NCBI GenBank assembly: GCA_965116715.1
Contig: OZ220724.1
Span: forward strand, 1,364,001-1,428,000
Length of the DNA: 64,000 nt
Reading direction: 5' to 3'
Source of the DNA: Poriferisodalis sp965116715
GTDB lineage: Bacteria > Actinomycetota > Acidimicrobiia > Acidimicrobiales > Poriferisodalaceae
A model generated the notes under the pieces. That model ran no database searches. It saw only the letters and a program-made list of their open reading frames with translations, and had not been told where the DNA came from. Positions within the stretch are counted from its first letter, which is position 1; every line of letters starts with the position of its first letter. Of this stretch, positions 33,036 to 40,991 are shown piece after piece. Position numbers and translations under genes: made by a program.

Positions 33036-34046
33036 CTAGAGCACCCCGGCGGCCAACTCGTCGAGCGGCACCGCCGGCCGGGTGCCCACGTGGGAGATGA
33101 CCTCGGCGGCGGCCACTGAGCCGAGGCGGCCACAGCGCTCCAGGTCGTAACCCTTGGCGAGGCCGTACAGCACACCCGCCGCATACAGGTCACCGGCTCC
33201 GGTGCGGTCGACCACCTCGTCAACTGGTTCGACTGGGATCTCCACGATCTCGTCGGGTGTCACGAACACCGCGCCCGAAGCCGAGAGCGTGACCGATGCG
33301 ATGTCCACCTGGCCCTGCACCGCGGCCAGCGCTTCGTCGAGGTCGTCGGTCTGGTACAGCGCCTTGAGCTCGGCGGCGTTGGCGAACAGCACGTTGGTGC
33401 ACCGGTCGACCATGTCGATGAACTCGCTCCGGTGGCGTTCCACGCAGAATGAGTCCGAGAGGCTGAGTGCCACCTGGCAGTCGTTGCCGGGCGCGGCGCA
33501 GTGTTCGGCCACCTCCCGCAGTGCGGCCCGGGCCGCAGTGGGATCCCACAGGTAGCCCTCCAGCAGCACCGTGCGGGCACGGCCCACCATGTCCCAGTCC
33601 ACGTCCGCTGGGGCGAAGCCGGCCGACGCACCCAGATGGGTGCTCATCGTCCGCTCACCGTCGGGTGTAATCACCACCGTGCAGCGTCCGGTCGGGTCAT
33701 CACGCGGCGCTCTCGCGGTGGCCTGGGTGACCCCGTGGGCGGCCATGTCGGCGATGAACAGATCGCCGAGCCCGTCCGAGCAGACCCGCCCCATGTAGCC
33801 GGCCCGTCCGCCGAGCGCGGCAATGCCGAGCATGGTGTTGGCGACCGAGCCCCCGGGAGTCATCTCATCGGCGCCGCCGAGCAGTTCCACCATCGCGGCG
33901 AGCTCGGTCGCTCGCTGGGTGTCCACCAGCGTCATCGCCCCCTTGACGATGCCCAAACCGTCGACGACAGCATCATCGGCGCGCAGCAGCACATCCACCA
34001 TGGCGTTGCCGATGCCGAGCACCTCCAGCGAATCTGCCGACTCCAC
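33036..34046 (-). CDS. PfkB-family carbohydrate/nucleoside kinase (adenosine kinase-like)
   Basis: A 336-residue ribokinase-fold kinase. VLGIGNAMVDVLLRADD at residues 8-24 is the strand and substrate-binding Asp, GGSVANTMLGIAALGG near 65-80 the sugar-binding loop, and DRTGAGDLYAAGVLYGLA near 285 is the PfkB C-terminal signature with the catalytic Asp. The pattern with GNAxVDVL resembles adenosine kinases, but the substrate is unproven. The GTG at 34046 fits the family start; a longer in-frame version would overlap the divergent pepN promoter. TAAGCC seven bases upstream is only a partial match to a -10 box. It converges with the phosphohexomutase gene. Confidence 0.9.
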   Translation of the reverse strand: MESADSLEVLGIGNAMVDVLLRADDAVVDGLGIVKGAMTLVDTQRATELAAMVELLGGADEMTPGGSVANTMLGIAALGGRAGYMGRVCSDGLGDLFIADMAAHGVTQATARAPRDDPTGRCTVVITPDGERTMSTHLGASAGFAPADVDWDMVGRARTVLLEGYLWDPTAARAALREVAEHCAAPGNDCQVALSLSDSFCVERHRSEFIDMVDRCTNVLFANAAELKALYQTDDLDEALAAVQGQVDIASVTLSASGAVFVTPDEIVEIPVEPVDEVVDRTGAGDLYAAGVLYGLAKGYDLERCGRLGSVAAAEVISHVGTRPAVPLDELAAGVL

Positions 34047-34101
34047 GCCCGCGGGCTTAGCACCTGGACGCACCCGCCTGCCGCGTATCTCAGGGCATCG
34101 G

Positions 34102-34107
34102 TAGTGT
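34102..34107 (+). promoter_or_regulatory. Leaderless -10 box of pepN
   Basis: TAGTGT, seven bases before the GTG at 34115. It overlaps another possible GTG at 34106, which is therefore less likely to be the start. Confidence 0.4.
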
Positions 34108-34114
34108 GCGCGCC

Positions 34115-36694
34115 GTGACGCTTGTGACTGACGGCTCGCCCGATGCCAACCCGTACCGGCTGCCACGCGATGTGCTGCCGACCCGCTACGACATCGTCAT
34201 CGAACCCGACATCGACGGGGCCCGCTTCGTCGGGGAGGTCGTGATCTCGGCAACAGTGCAAGCGCCCGTCGACAGCATCATCCTGAATGCTGCCGACCTG
34301 GAGTGCAGCGAGGCAACGCTGCAGCAGCACGGAACCGCGGTCGGTGCCGAGGTGACGTTCCATCCAGAGACCGAGCGGATGACGCTGCGACCTGCCGACG
34401 GCCGCCAGCTCGAACCCGGCGATCTGCGGGTCCGCTGCACCTTCACGGGCGAGCTGAACGACCAGCTCCGGGGCTTCTACCGGTCCACGTTCGTCGACGA
34501 GGCCGGCGAGGCGCACACCATCGCCACGACCCAGTTCGAGTCCACCAACGCTCGCCGGGCCTTTCCCTGCTTCGACGAGCCCGACTTCAAGGCCGTCTTC
34601 GGCGTCACCATGATTGTGCCTGCTGACCTCATGGCGGTGAGCTGCGGCGAAGTGGTGTCGTCAGAGATCTTGGCCGACGGCCGCCGCCGCGACACGTTCG
34701 CCGACACCATGCAGATGTCGACCTACCTGATGGCATTCATCGTGGGCGATCTCGAGGCGACCGTGCCAGTCGATGTCGGCGGCGTGCCGCTGCGGATCGT
34801 CCATGTGCGCGGCAAGGCCGATCTGACGGCTTTCGGGCTGGAAGCCGGGGCCTTCGCGCTCGCCTGGCTGGTGGACTACTACGGCATTCCCTACCCGGGC
34901 ACCAAGGTGGACCTCATCGCCGTGCCCGACTTCGCCTTCGGTGCCATGGAGAACATGGGCGCCATCACCTTCCGGGAGACGCTGCTGCTGGCGGATCCGC
35001 AGAAGGCCACCACTGCCGAACTGCTGCGCATCGTCGACGTGATCGCGCACGAGCTGGCGCACATGTGGTTCGGCAATCTCGTCACCATGGACTGGTGGAA
35101 CGGCATCTGGCTGAAGGAGGCCTTCGCCACCTTCATGCAAGTGGCCACCACCGATGCCTTCCGGCCCGAATGGAAGCGCTGGGACGAATTCTCCATCGAG
35201 CGGGGGGCGGCATTCGACGTGGATGCCCTGAGCACCACCCGGCCCGTCGAGTACGAAGTGGTGTCCCCCGCCGATGCCGAGGGCATGTACGACGTGCTGA
35301 CCTATGAGAAGGGCGCTGCGGTCGTGCGGATGCTCGAGCAATACCTGGGCCCCGAGCGGTTTGCGGCGGGCGTGCAGCACTACCTGGAGCGTCACAGCTA
35401 CGCGAACACCACCACGACCGACCTGTGGGACGCATTGGAGACCTCCAGCGGCGAGCCGGTTCGGTCGGTCATGGACGGCTGGATCTTCACCGGCGGCTAC
35501 CCGATCGTGTCGGTCGAACCTCACCGCGACGGCCTGAGAATCGCGCAGCACCGATTCCTCTACGGAAGCGGCGAGTCCGCCGATGCCGATGGGTCTGACG
35601 CATCGATATGGAGCGTGCCGGTGATGGTGCGCGCCCGCCTTGCCGGCGGCAGCACCGTCGAGCGGCGGCTCCTGCTGACCGACGACTCGGCGGTCGTGGA
35701 TCTGGGCGGACCGGTCGAGTGGGCCGTGGTCAACTCAGGCGGGCACGGCTACTACCGGGTGCGCTACAGCGCCGACCTGCTCGCCGCGGTGGCGCGGCAG
35801 GCTCTCGAGGTGCTCGAGCCCATCGAGCGGTACGGGCTCGTGGACGACACCTACGCGGCCGTCGTCGCGGGAGATGCCACTGCCACGGAGTTCATCGGGC
35901 TGGTGACCGACCTGGGTTCCGAGACCGACCTGCACGTGTGGCAGCGGATGATCTGGGGACTCAAGGGCCTGCATGCCATCGCCGAGCCGAGCGGACGCGA
36001 GACACTGGCCGTGCTCATCCGGGACCTGGCCACCACGGCGCTGGGCGTGCTGGGATTCGAGCCCCAGCCCGGCGAACCCGATCTCGAGCGCGAGCTGCGT
36101 GGCGTGCTGTTCGAGGCGGCCGGCGGTCGTGGACGCGACGAGCTGGTGCGAGCCCGCGCGCGCGAGATCTTCGAGGCCGCAATCTCCAACAGTGCCGCGA
36201 TCGAGCCGAACCTGGCCGCTGCAGCGGTGCAGGTCGCAGCGGCCGCAGGCGACGAGACCGACTACGAGCAGATGACCGAGCTGTACCGGTCGGCTGACAC
36301 ACCGCAGAGTGAGCTGCGCTACCTGCAGTCGCTGCTGCTCTTCGAAGACCTTGACCTCTTCAATCGGACGCTCGAACTGTTCGCAGCCGAAGTACGCACT
36401 CAGAACGCCCCGTACCTGCTCGGCGCTGCGATGACGCATCTTGACCACGGTCCGGTGGCGTGGGCGTTCATTCGCAACCGGTGGAACGAGCTGACGGATC
36501 GGTTCCCCCAGAACTCCATCTCCCGGATGGTCGGCGGCATACGCGCACTGCACACCCGTGAGCTGGCGCGCGAGGTGGAGGCTTTCTTCTCAGAGCACGA
36601 GGTGCCGCAGGGGGCGCTCACGGTGGCCCAGCACATCGAGAAGATGTGGGTCAACGTGCGACTGCGCGAGCGCGAGGGCGCCCGCATCGGCTGA
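34115..36694 (+). CDS. pepN: Aminopeptidase N (M1 family)
   Basis: An 859-residue cytosolic zinc metallopeptidase removing N-terminal residues from peptides. The substrate-anchoring GAMEN motif lies in FAFGAMENMGAITFRE near residue 270, the zinc-binding HELAHMWFGNLVT near 310 and the third ligand in WLKEAFATFMQ 19 residues on. The conserved Tyr is probably in MYDVLTYEKGAAVVRML. The C-terminal helical ERAP1-like domain covers about 520-859. The GTG at 34115 is favoured by the upstream TAGTGT; the GTG at 34106 is an alternative. The stop overlaps the ATG of a small membrane protein gene. Confidence 0.96.
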   Translation: MTLVTDGSPDANPYRLPRDVLPTRYDIVIEPDIDGARFVGEVVISATVQAPVDSIILNAADLECSEATLQQHGTAVGAEVTFHPETERMTLRPADGRQLEPGDLRVRCTFTGELNDQLRGFYRSTFVDEAGEAHTIATTQFESTNARRAFPCFDEPDFKAVFGVTMIVPADLMAVSCGEVVSSEILADGRRRDTFADTMQMSTYLMAFIVGDLEATVPVDVGGVPLRIVHVRGKADLTAFGLEAGAFALAWLVDYYGIPYPGTKVDLIAVPDFAFGAMENMGAITFRETLLLADPQKATTAELLRIVDVIAHELAHMWFGNLVTMDWWNGIWLKEAFATFMQVATTDAFRPEWKRWDEFSIERGAAFDVDALSTTRPVEYEVVSPADAEGMYDVLTYEKGAAVVRMLEQYLGPERFAAGVQHYLERHSYANTTTTDLWDALETSSGEPVRSVMDGWIFTGGYPIVSVEPHRDGLRIAQHRFLYGSGESADADGSDASIWSVPVMVRARLAGGSTVERRLLLTDDSAVVDLGGPVEWAVVNSGGHGYYRVRYSADLLAAVARQALEVLEPIERYGLVDDTYAAVVAGDATATEFIGLVTDLGSETDLHVWQRMIWGLKGLHAIAEPSGRETLAVLIRDLATTALGVLGFEPQPGEPDLERELRGVLFEAAGGRGRDELVRARAREIFEAAISNSAAIEPNLAAAAVQVAAAAGDETDYEQMTELYRSADTPQSELRYLQSLLLFEDLDLFNRTLELFAAEVRTQNAPYLLGAAMTHLDHGPVAWAFIRNRWNELTDRFPQNSISRMVGGIRALHTRELAREVEAFFSEHEVPQGALTVAQHIEKMWVNVRLREREGARIG

Positions 36695-36822
36695 TGTTCG
36701 GCCGCCCGCCTCGACGGCCGATGCGGCCGGGCGACGAGCTGTGGCTGTCACTGCGTGCATTGGCCGCAGCCGCAGCGCTGACCGCCGTGGTGATCTACTG
36801 GGCGCTGGTCATCGTGGACTAG
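36694..36822 (+). CDS. Small membrane protein coupled to pepN
   Basis: A 42-residue ORF whose ATG shares one base with the pepN stop codon (TGATG), a classic reinitiation arrangement. The N-terminal 16 residues are Arg/Pro-rich (MFGRPPRRPMRPGDEL), and residues about 18-40 form one membrane helix (LRALAAAAALTAVVIYWALV). No homologous family is recognised. Positive-inside charge would place the N-terminus in the cytosol. Its last 14 bases overlap the 3' end of the convergent ctaG gene. It could be a real microprotein or a chance ORF; coupling and composition argue for translation. Confidence 0.6.
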   Translation: MFGRPPRRPMRPGDELWLSLRALAAAAALTAVVIYWALVIVD

Positions 36823-37663
36823 GCGGGAGCGTTGCTGGGCTGGACATCTTCGACTCGTCGGCCCACCGCAGCATCATCGCGATGATGGTTCCCCACACGA
36901 TCGGAATGCCCCCGAGCTTCATGATGAGCCCGGCCGTCTGCTGGTCAGTCGCCGCGTCGAGACCGTAGAACCGGGGCGCCAACTCGTAGGTGGCATAGAG
37001 GGGGAAGCCGGCGAAAGTCAGGAATCCTGCCGGCACCGCCGGAACCACACCGAGTGCCAGGAACAGGTACACCATCTTGCCGGGGTAGGCGCGCAGCCGG
37101 TGCTCGACCAGCGGCGAGCAGATCGGCAGCCAGACGAGTACGCCCGAGACCAGCCACACCGCATCCATCACGAACGAGCCGAACTGGTTTGCCCGCAACG
37201 TGTCCACTGCCCACGGCGAGTGCGTCGCGACGAGACATCCGTTGAACACCAACCCGGCGAACACCGGCTGGGTGAGCCGGGTCATCACGCGGTAGAGGCG
37301 CAGCTTCGCCAGGATCCTGCGCGCCATCGGCTCGGGCGTGCCGAGCACCATCAGCGGCGCGGCCACGAGCGTGTAGAGCATGAATTGCACCATGTGAGCC
37401 GACGCCAGGTATCCCGCGCCGAGAACGCCGAGCGGCCAATCCGACGCCACCCAGAACGCCAGCACCCCGGCCAGGAACAGCCACGTCTGGCGGCGTTCGG
37501 CCGCAGCATCTGCTGGCTCCAGCCGATGCGGACGCGCCGCACGCGCGCGGCGACGAGCCACCAGGTACGGGACGGCAATGGCCGCCGACGCCGCCCAGAC
37601 ACCCGGATAGGCACGCCAGGACCAACTCCACGGCACCTCGAGCGCGGAGCACCAGAATCGCAT
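36809..37663 (-). CDS. CtaG-type cytochrome c oxidase assembly protein
   Basis: A 284-residue polytopic membrane protein of the caa3_CtaG family with about seven hydrophobic segments. Characteristic segments include FWVASDWPLGVLGAGYLAS, SAHMVQFMLYTLVAAPLMVLG near 90-110, THSPWAVD and a C-terminal block with YGLDAATDQQTAGLIMKLGG near 240-260, whose DQQxxGLIM pattern is diagnostic. The His residues in the membrane probably help deliver copper to the oxidase CuB site. It starts two bases after the stop of the SCO gene, so the two act as a copper-insertion pair. Confidence 0.92.
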   Translation of the reverse strand: MRFWCSALEVPWSWSWRAYPGVWAASAAIAVPYLVARRRARAARPHRLEPADAAAERRQTWLFLAGVLAFWVASDWPLGVLGAGYLASAHMVQFMLYTLVAAPLMVLGTPEPMARRILAKLRLYRVMTRLTQPVFAGLVFNGCLVATHSPWAVDTLRANQFGSFVMDAVWLVSGVLVWLPICSPLVEHRLRAYPGKMVYLFLALGVVPAVPAGFLTFAGFPLYATYELAPRFYGLDAATDQQTAGLIMKLGGIPIVWGTIIAMMLRWADESKMSSPATLPPSPR

Positions 37664-37665
37664 CG

Positions 37666-38430
37666 CTACAAGCCTGCCTCAGCCGGTTCGTCGGGTTCGA
37701 TGCCGGCCAGTATCGGCAGGTCGTGGTCGAACTGGGTCTGCCGTGTCGGATGCGGGTACTGCGCGTAGCCATAGCCGTTCGGGGCGTAGGCGAACACCCG
37801 GGCATCGTGAGCGATGTCGTAGTCGACGTCGCCGTGTCCCATGTCGCCCATCTCGCCCATCTTCATCCCGTCATGATCGTCGGCCTCGGACGCCATCTGA
37901 TGCGCGCTGGTCGTGGTGGTATCGAAGATCTTGATCGACGCCAGCGCTCCCAGCGCATTCTGCAGGTCGGTCAACTGCTGTTCGCTGTCGGGAATGAGCC
38001 CGACGAAGTCGTCGCTGAACTGGTCGAGATAGGCGCGCAGCACCTCAGGCGTGTCCCGCGAGGGATCCACCGTCACCGCCAGCACGGCCACGTTCGTCGG
38101 GGCACCCGGACGGTTGAGCACGCTGGCGAGCTGTGCGAGCTGCACGCCGCAGATGTCGGGACAGTTCGTGAACATCTGGTAGACGAGCCGGACCTGTCCC
38201 TGGGTGTCGGCAGCCAAGTGAAAGTCGTTGCCGTCAGTGTCGGCGAACACCATCTCGGGCACCTGCCGCAGTTCGGATGCGGGCACCGCCAGTCCCTCGT
38301 ATCGCGACTCGCCCTCCGCGCCGCTGCCGCACGCAGCCGCCGCCAGCACCACAGCCACGGCTGCCGCGACACGGCGGAGAAGGAACGACGCCGTCGCCTG
38401 TCGACGCTTTTCCACAGGCCGATGCGACAT
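37666..38430 (-). CDS. SCO1/SenC-family copper chaperone lipoprotein
   Basis: A 254-residue exported thioredoxin-fold protein for assembly of the CuA centre of cytochrome oxidase. The signal peptide ends VVLAAAAC, giving a lipidated Cys near residue 33. The copper site CPDIC lies in FTNCPDICGVQLAQL near 90. A Met/His/Asp-rich insertion (HDGMKMGEMGDMGHGD, about 186-202) sits between the last core helix and the conserved FAYAPNGYGYAQYPHP block, and may hold extra copper. The ATG at 38430 gives a normal signal peptide; the longer in-frame extension does not. It is followed directly by ctaG. Confidence 0.92.
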   Translation of the reverse strand: MSHRPVEKRRQATASFLLRRVAAAVAVVLAAAACGSGAEGESRYEGLAVPASELRQVPEMVFADTDGNDFHLAADTQGQVRLVYQMFTNCPDICGVQLAQLASVLNRPGAPTNVAVLAVTVDPSRDTPEVLRAYLDQFSDDFVGLIPDSEQQLTDLQNALGALASIKIFDTTTTSAHQMASEADDHDGMKMGEMGDMGHGDVDYDIAHDARVFAYAPNGYGYAQYPHPTRQTQFDHDLPILAGIEPDEPAEAGL

Positions 38431-38497
38431 CTGTGGACAATCTGCAGCGGTCGATCGGTTCGCCCCCGAGCGGCGGTGCGTTCGATGCGCCACGGGC

Positions 38498-39601
38498 TCA
38501 GCGTGCCGGCGGTGCATAGATCAGCCCACCCTCGGTCCAGAGCGCGTTCGGCGTGCCGGCCCGCTGCAAGCCGACCGGCTCAAGGTTGCGGGTGTAGATC
38601 TCGTCGTAGTTCCCGATCTGGCGGGCCACCTGGTAGAACGCGTCGGGTTCCAGGCCCATCTTGGATTGCAGCTCGCCCTCGCCGCCGAGCAGCCGGACCG
38701 CCTCGGCATCGAGCTGGCCGCTGCCCAGCAGATCGTCGACGTTGGCGGAGGTGATGCCCTTCTCGTCGAAGATGATCGTGGCGTACACCGTCCAGTTGAC
38801 GATGTCGCCGAACGTCGACTGGTTCGGCAGATACACCGGAGCCAGCGGCTCCTTGGAGAACGGCGCTGAGGGGAAGATCACCCACTCCTGATCGCCCTCC
38901 TGCTTGGCCTTGCGGCCGACGAGTCCCGATCCGTCAGTGGTCATCAGGTCGCACGAGCCGTTGATGAAGCTGTCGGTGATGATGTCGAGATCCTCGAAGG
39001 TCGCCAGCTGGATCTCGACGCCGGCCGCGTCGGCCGCGTCTGCGATGTTCTTCTCGGTGGTGGTTCCCGCGGTGGCGCAGACCGTCGCGCCCGCGATGTC
39101 CGCCACGGTGGACGCAGCGCTGAACCCGTCGCTGGCCCGCCCCATGAGCTGCTGACCGTCGTAGAACGTGACCGGCGCGAAGTCAAAGCCCAGATCGCCG
39201 TCGCGGCTCTGCGTCCAGGTCGTGTTGCGCACCAGCACGTCGATGACGCCGGTCTGCAGCGCCGTGAACCGTTCCGCCGAGGTCAACGGCACGAAATCGA
39301 CCGCGTCGGCGTCGCCCAGCATCACGATGGCCAGTGCCCGGCAGTAGTCGGCATCGAAGCCGGTGGTGCTGCCATCGGGCTGCGTCTCGGAGAACGCCAC
39401 CGCGGCGCCGTACACGCCGCAATTCAGGGTGCCCCGCGATCGCACCGTGTCGAGCAGATCCACATCTTGCGTCGCTTCGACGGGCACGGGCGGCGGCGGC
39501 GCGTCTGCGCCGTTGGGATCGCCGAAACTGCAGCCCGCCACTAACGCCACCACGGCGACGCCTGCAGCGAGGCGTCGTAGTCCAGCGCCGATCAGATCCA
39601 T
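38498..39601 (-). CDS. General amino-acid ABC transporter substrate-binding lipoprotein (AapJ-like)
   Basis: A 367-residue lipoprotein: signal peptide with VVALVAGC giving Cys near residue 23, then a periplasmic-binding-protein fold. RSRGTLNCGVYG near 50, GFDADYCRALAIVMLGD near 78, VPLTSAERFTALQTGVIDV near 100 and NTTWTQSRDGDLGFDFAPV resemble AapJ/YhdW, which bind polar or general L-amino acids. No permease or ATPase gene is nearby, so the rest of the transporter must be elsewhere or absent. GGGAGCGAGG upstream of the ATG is a fair ribosome site. The tRNA-Ala gene ends 31 bases upstream. Confidence 0.93.
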   Translation of the reverse strand: MDLIGAGLRRLAAGVAVVALVAGCSFGDPNGADAPPPPVPVEATQDVDLLDTVRSRGTLNCGVYGAAVAFSETQPDGSTTGFDADYCRALAIVMLGDADAVDFVPLTSAERFTALQTGVIDVLVRNTTWTQSRDGDLGFDFAPVTFYDGQQLMGRASDGFSAASTVADIAGATVCATAGTTTEKNIADAADAAGVEIQLATFEDLDIITDSFINGSCDLMTTDGSGLVGRKAKQEGDQEWVIFPSAPFSKEPLAPVYLPNQSTFGDIVNWTVYATIIFDEKGITSANVDDLLGSGQLDAEAVRLLGGEGELQSKMGLEPDAFYQVARQIGNYDEIYTRNLEPVGLQRAGTPNALWTEGGLIYAPPAR

Positions 39602-39632
39602 GCGGTGCCTCGCTCCCGCCACCTTGGAACTG

Positions 39633-39705
39633 TGGAGGTGAGGGGAATCGAACCCCTGGCCTCTTCGATGCGACCGAAGCGCTCTACCAACTGAGCTACA
39701 CCCCC
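39633..39705 (-). tRNA. tRNA-Ala (anticodon CGC)
   Basis: A 73-base cloverleaf. Acceptor stem GGGGGTG pairs with CACCTCC with one G-U pair, discriminator A; the D-arm is GCTCAGTTGGTAGAGC; the anticodon loop GTCGCAT between CTTCG and CGAAG gives CGC; the T-arm is CAGGGGTTCGATTCCCCTC. No CCA is encoded. It lies between the 27 bp array and the amino-acid-binding lipoprotein gene, all on the minus strand. Confidence 0.96.
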
Positions 39706-39749
39706 GAAGCGGGCGGTCGTCGAATATACCTGCGCGGCTGTGACTACTC

Positions 39750-39926
39750 GTTCGCCTGGCGGCGCCGTGCCTATGAGTTCGCCTGGCGGCGCCGTGCCTA
39801 TGAGTTCGCCTCGCGGCGCCGTGCCTATGAGTTCGCCTCGCGGCGCCGTGCCTATGAGTTCGCCTCGCGGCGCCGTGCCTATGAGTTCGCCTCGCGGCGC
39901 CGTGCCTATGAGTTCGCCTCGCGGCG
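39750..39926. repeat. 27 bp tandem array grown from the 3' end of a membrane protein gene
   Basis: Six full 27 bp units (39750-39911) and a 15-base remnant that lies inside the gene. The two units furthest from the gene carry GCCTGGCGG where the others have GCCTCGCGG. On the minus strand each unit spells R-R-E-A-N-S and the stop TAG in the same frame as the gene, because 27 is a multiple of three, giving a series of in-frame stops. Each also contains the palindrome CGGCGCCG. The array ends 44 bases upstream of the tRNA-Ala 5' end. Confidence 0.9.
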
Positions 39927-40412
39927 AACCATCCTGACGGTCGACGCGGTGGCGGGGTCTCGCAGCGGCAGGTAGTGCACTTCGGCCGTGGGCGCCGCGC
40001 GGCGCCGGCGTACGACGAGCATGACGAATGCAGCCGACACCACGAGCAGCGTGCCGAAGGCGGCAAGCGCCCAGAGCGATCCGGTGACCAGCGTGCCTGC
40101 GAGCGTCACCAGCGTGCACAGCATCAGCAGCGTGCCGATGTCTCGCCGGCGTACTGCCGCCTGCTTCGGCGAGGTCGGCATCGAGGTGGATGGGCTCGTC
40201 CATCGTCGTTGCGGTACGCCGGAGTGTCTCAGCGCATGCTCTTGGGAGATCTGTGCAGCGGCCGGTGCTGATCGCCCGAGTGAGTCGAGTTGCTGGCGGA
40301 ACTGGTCGACCGACGAGGTCGCCCGTCGGCGGGGCCGGAACAGGCGCGCAACGTCAGGCGCCAGGACAACGATCCACACGATGGCCAGCAGCACCAGGAC
40401 CAGTTGTGTCAC
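39906..40412 (-). CDS. Hypothetical membrane protein, three hydrophobic segments
   Basis: A 168-residue protein not recognised as a named family. One hydrophobic helix opens it (LVLVLLAIVWIVVLAPDVARL), then an Arg/Ser/Gln-rich loop (about 27-90) and two close hydrophobic segments (TLLMLCTLVTLAGTLV and ALAAFGTLLVVSAAFVMLVV, about 94-132) before an RRRRAAPTAEVHYLPL tail. This plan, with N-terminal helix, basic loop and helical hairpin, resembles small actinobacterial proteins found near molybdenum-cofactor genes, but no function can be claimed. GAGGCAGG upstream of the GTG supports the start. Its last codons are the source of the tandem array downstream. Confidence 0.75.
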   Translation of the reverse strand: MTQLVLVLLAIVWIVVLAPDVARLFRPRRRATSSVDQFRQQLDSLGRSAPAAAQISQEHALRHSGVPQRRWTSPSTSMPTSPKQAAVRRRDIGTLLMLCTLVTLAGTLVTGSLWALAAFGTLLVVSAAFVMLVVRRRRAAPTAEVHYLPLRDPATASTVRMVRREANS

Positions 40413-40504
40413 GCATCACCTGCCTCGCCGGCGGGCCTGCCCACACAGGGTGCCATCTCGCGATGCGCACGCAGCGCATTGCTGATGAGGGAATCTGCCG
40501 AAGA

Positions 40505-40987
40505 CTAGTGCTCTTCTCGCCGGTACGTGCCTGACTTGCCGCCGGTCTTCTCCCACAGCGTGAGGTCGCCGATGACCATGGACCGGTCGGCCGACTTGCA
40601 CATGTCGTAGATGGTGAGCGCGGCAACCGAACACGCCGTCATCGCCTCCATCTCGACGCCCGTTCGGTCCACTGTCTCGACCTGGGCCTCGATCTCGATC
40701 CATGTATCAGCGATCTCGAAGTTCACATATACGGCACCGACCAGCAGCGGGTGGCAGAGCGGGATGAGATCCGGGGTGCGCTTGGCGGCCTGGATGCCGG
40801 CCACCCGGGCGACCGCGATGACGTCGCCCTTGGCGATGGCCCCGCGGGCGACGAGCGACGCTGTCTCGGTTGCCATGTGCACGCGGCAGCGAGCGATGGC
40901 GCGCCGGTGGGATACCTCCTTGGGCGTCACATCCACCATGCGCGCCCGACCGAGCGGGTCCAAGTGGGTGAAGGGTGACTCGGTCAC
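40505..40987 (-). CDS. moaC: Cyclic pyranopterin monophosphate synthase
   Basis: A 160-residue enzyme converting the MoaA product to cyclic pyranopterin monophosphate in molybdenum cofactor synthesis. Conserved blocks are ARMVDVTPKEVSHRRAIA near residue 15, AKRTPDLIPLCHPL near 70-83 with the catalytic-pocket His, TGVEMEAMTACSVAALTIYDMCK near 112 and a closing KTGGKSGTYRRE. The gene begins four bases after the moaA stop, so the pair is co-translated. Together with moeA upstream it makes a moeA-moaA-moaC unit. Confidence 0.97.
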   Translation of the reverse strand: MTESPFTHLDPLGRARMVDVTPKEVSHRRAIARCRVHMATETASLVARGAIAKGDVIAVARVAGIQAAKRTPDLIPLCHPLLVGAVYVNFEIADTWIEIEAQVETVDRTGVEMEAMTACSVAALTIYDMCKSADRSMVIGDLTLWEKTGGKSGTYRREEH

Positions 40988-40991
40988 GACG

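Noticed and set aside
39750..39926. Possible CRISPR array or a collagen-like coding repeat on the plus strand
   Set aside because: No spacers. The plus-strand open frame (PMSSPRGAV repeats) is a shadow; the repeat is explained by the 3' end of the minus-strand gene.
39601..39926. Integrated element at the tRNA-Ala gene
   Set aside because: No integrase and no duplicated tRNA 3' end; flanking genes look chromosomal.
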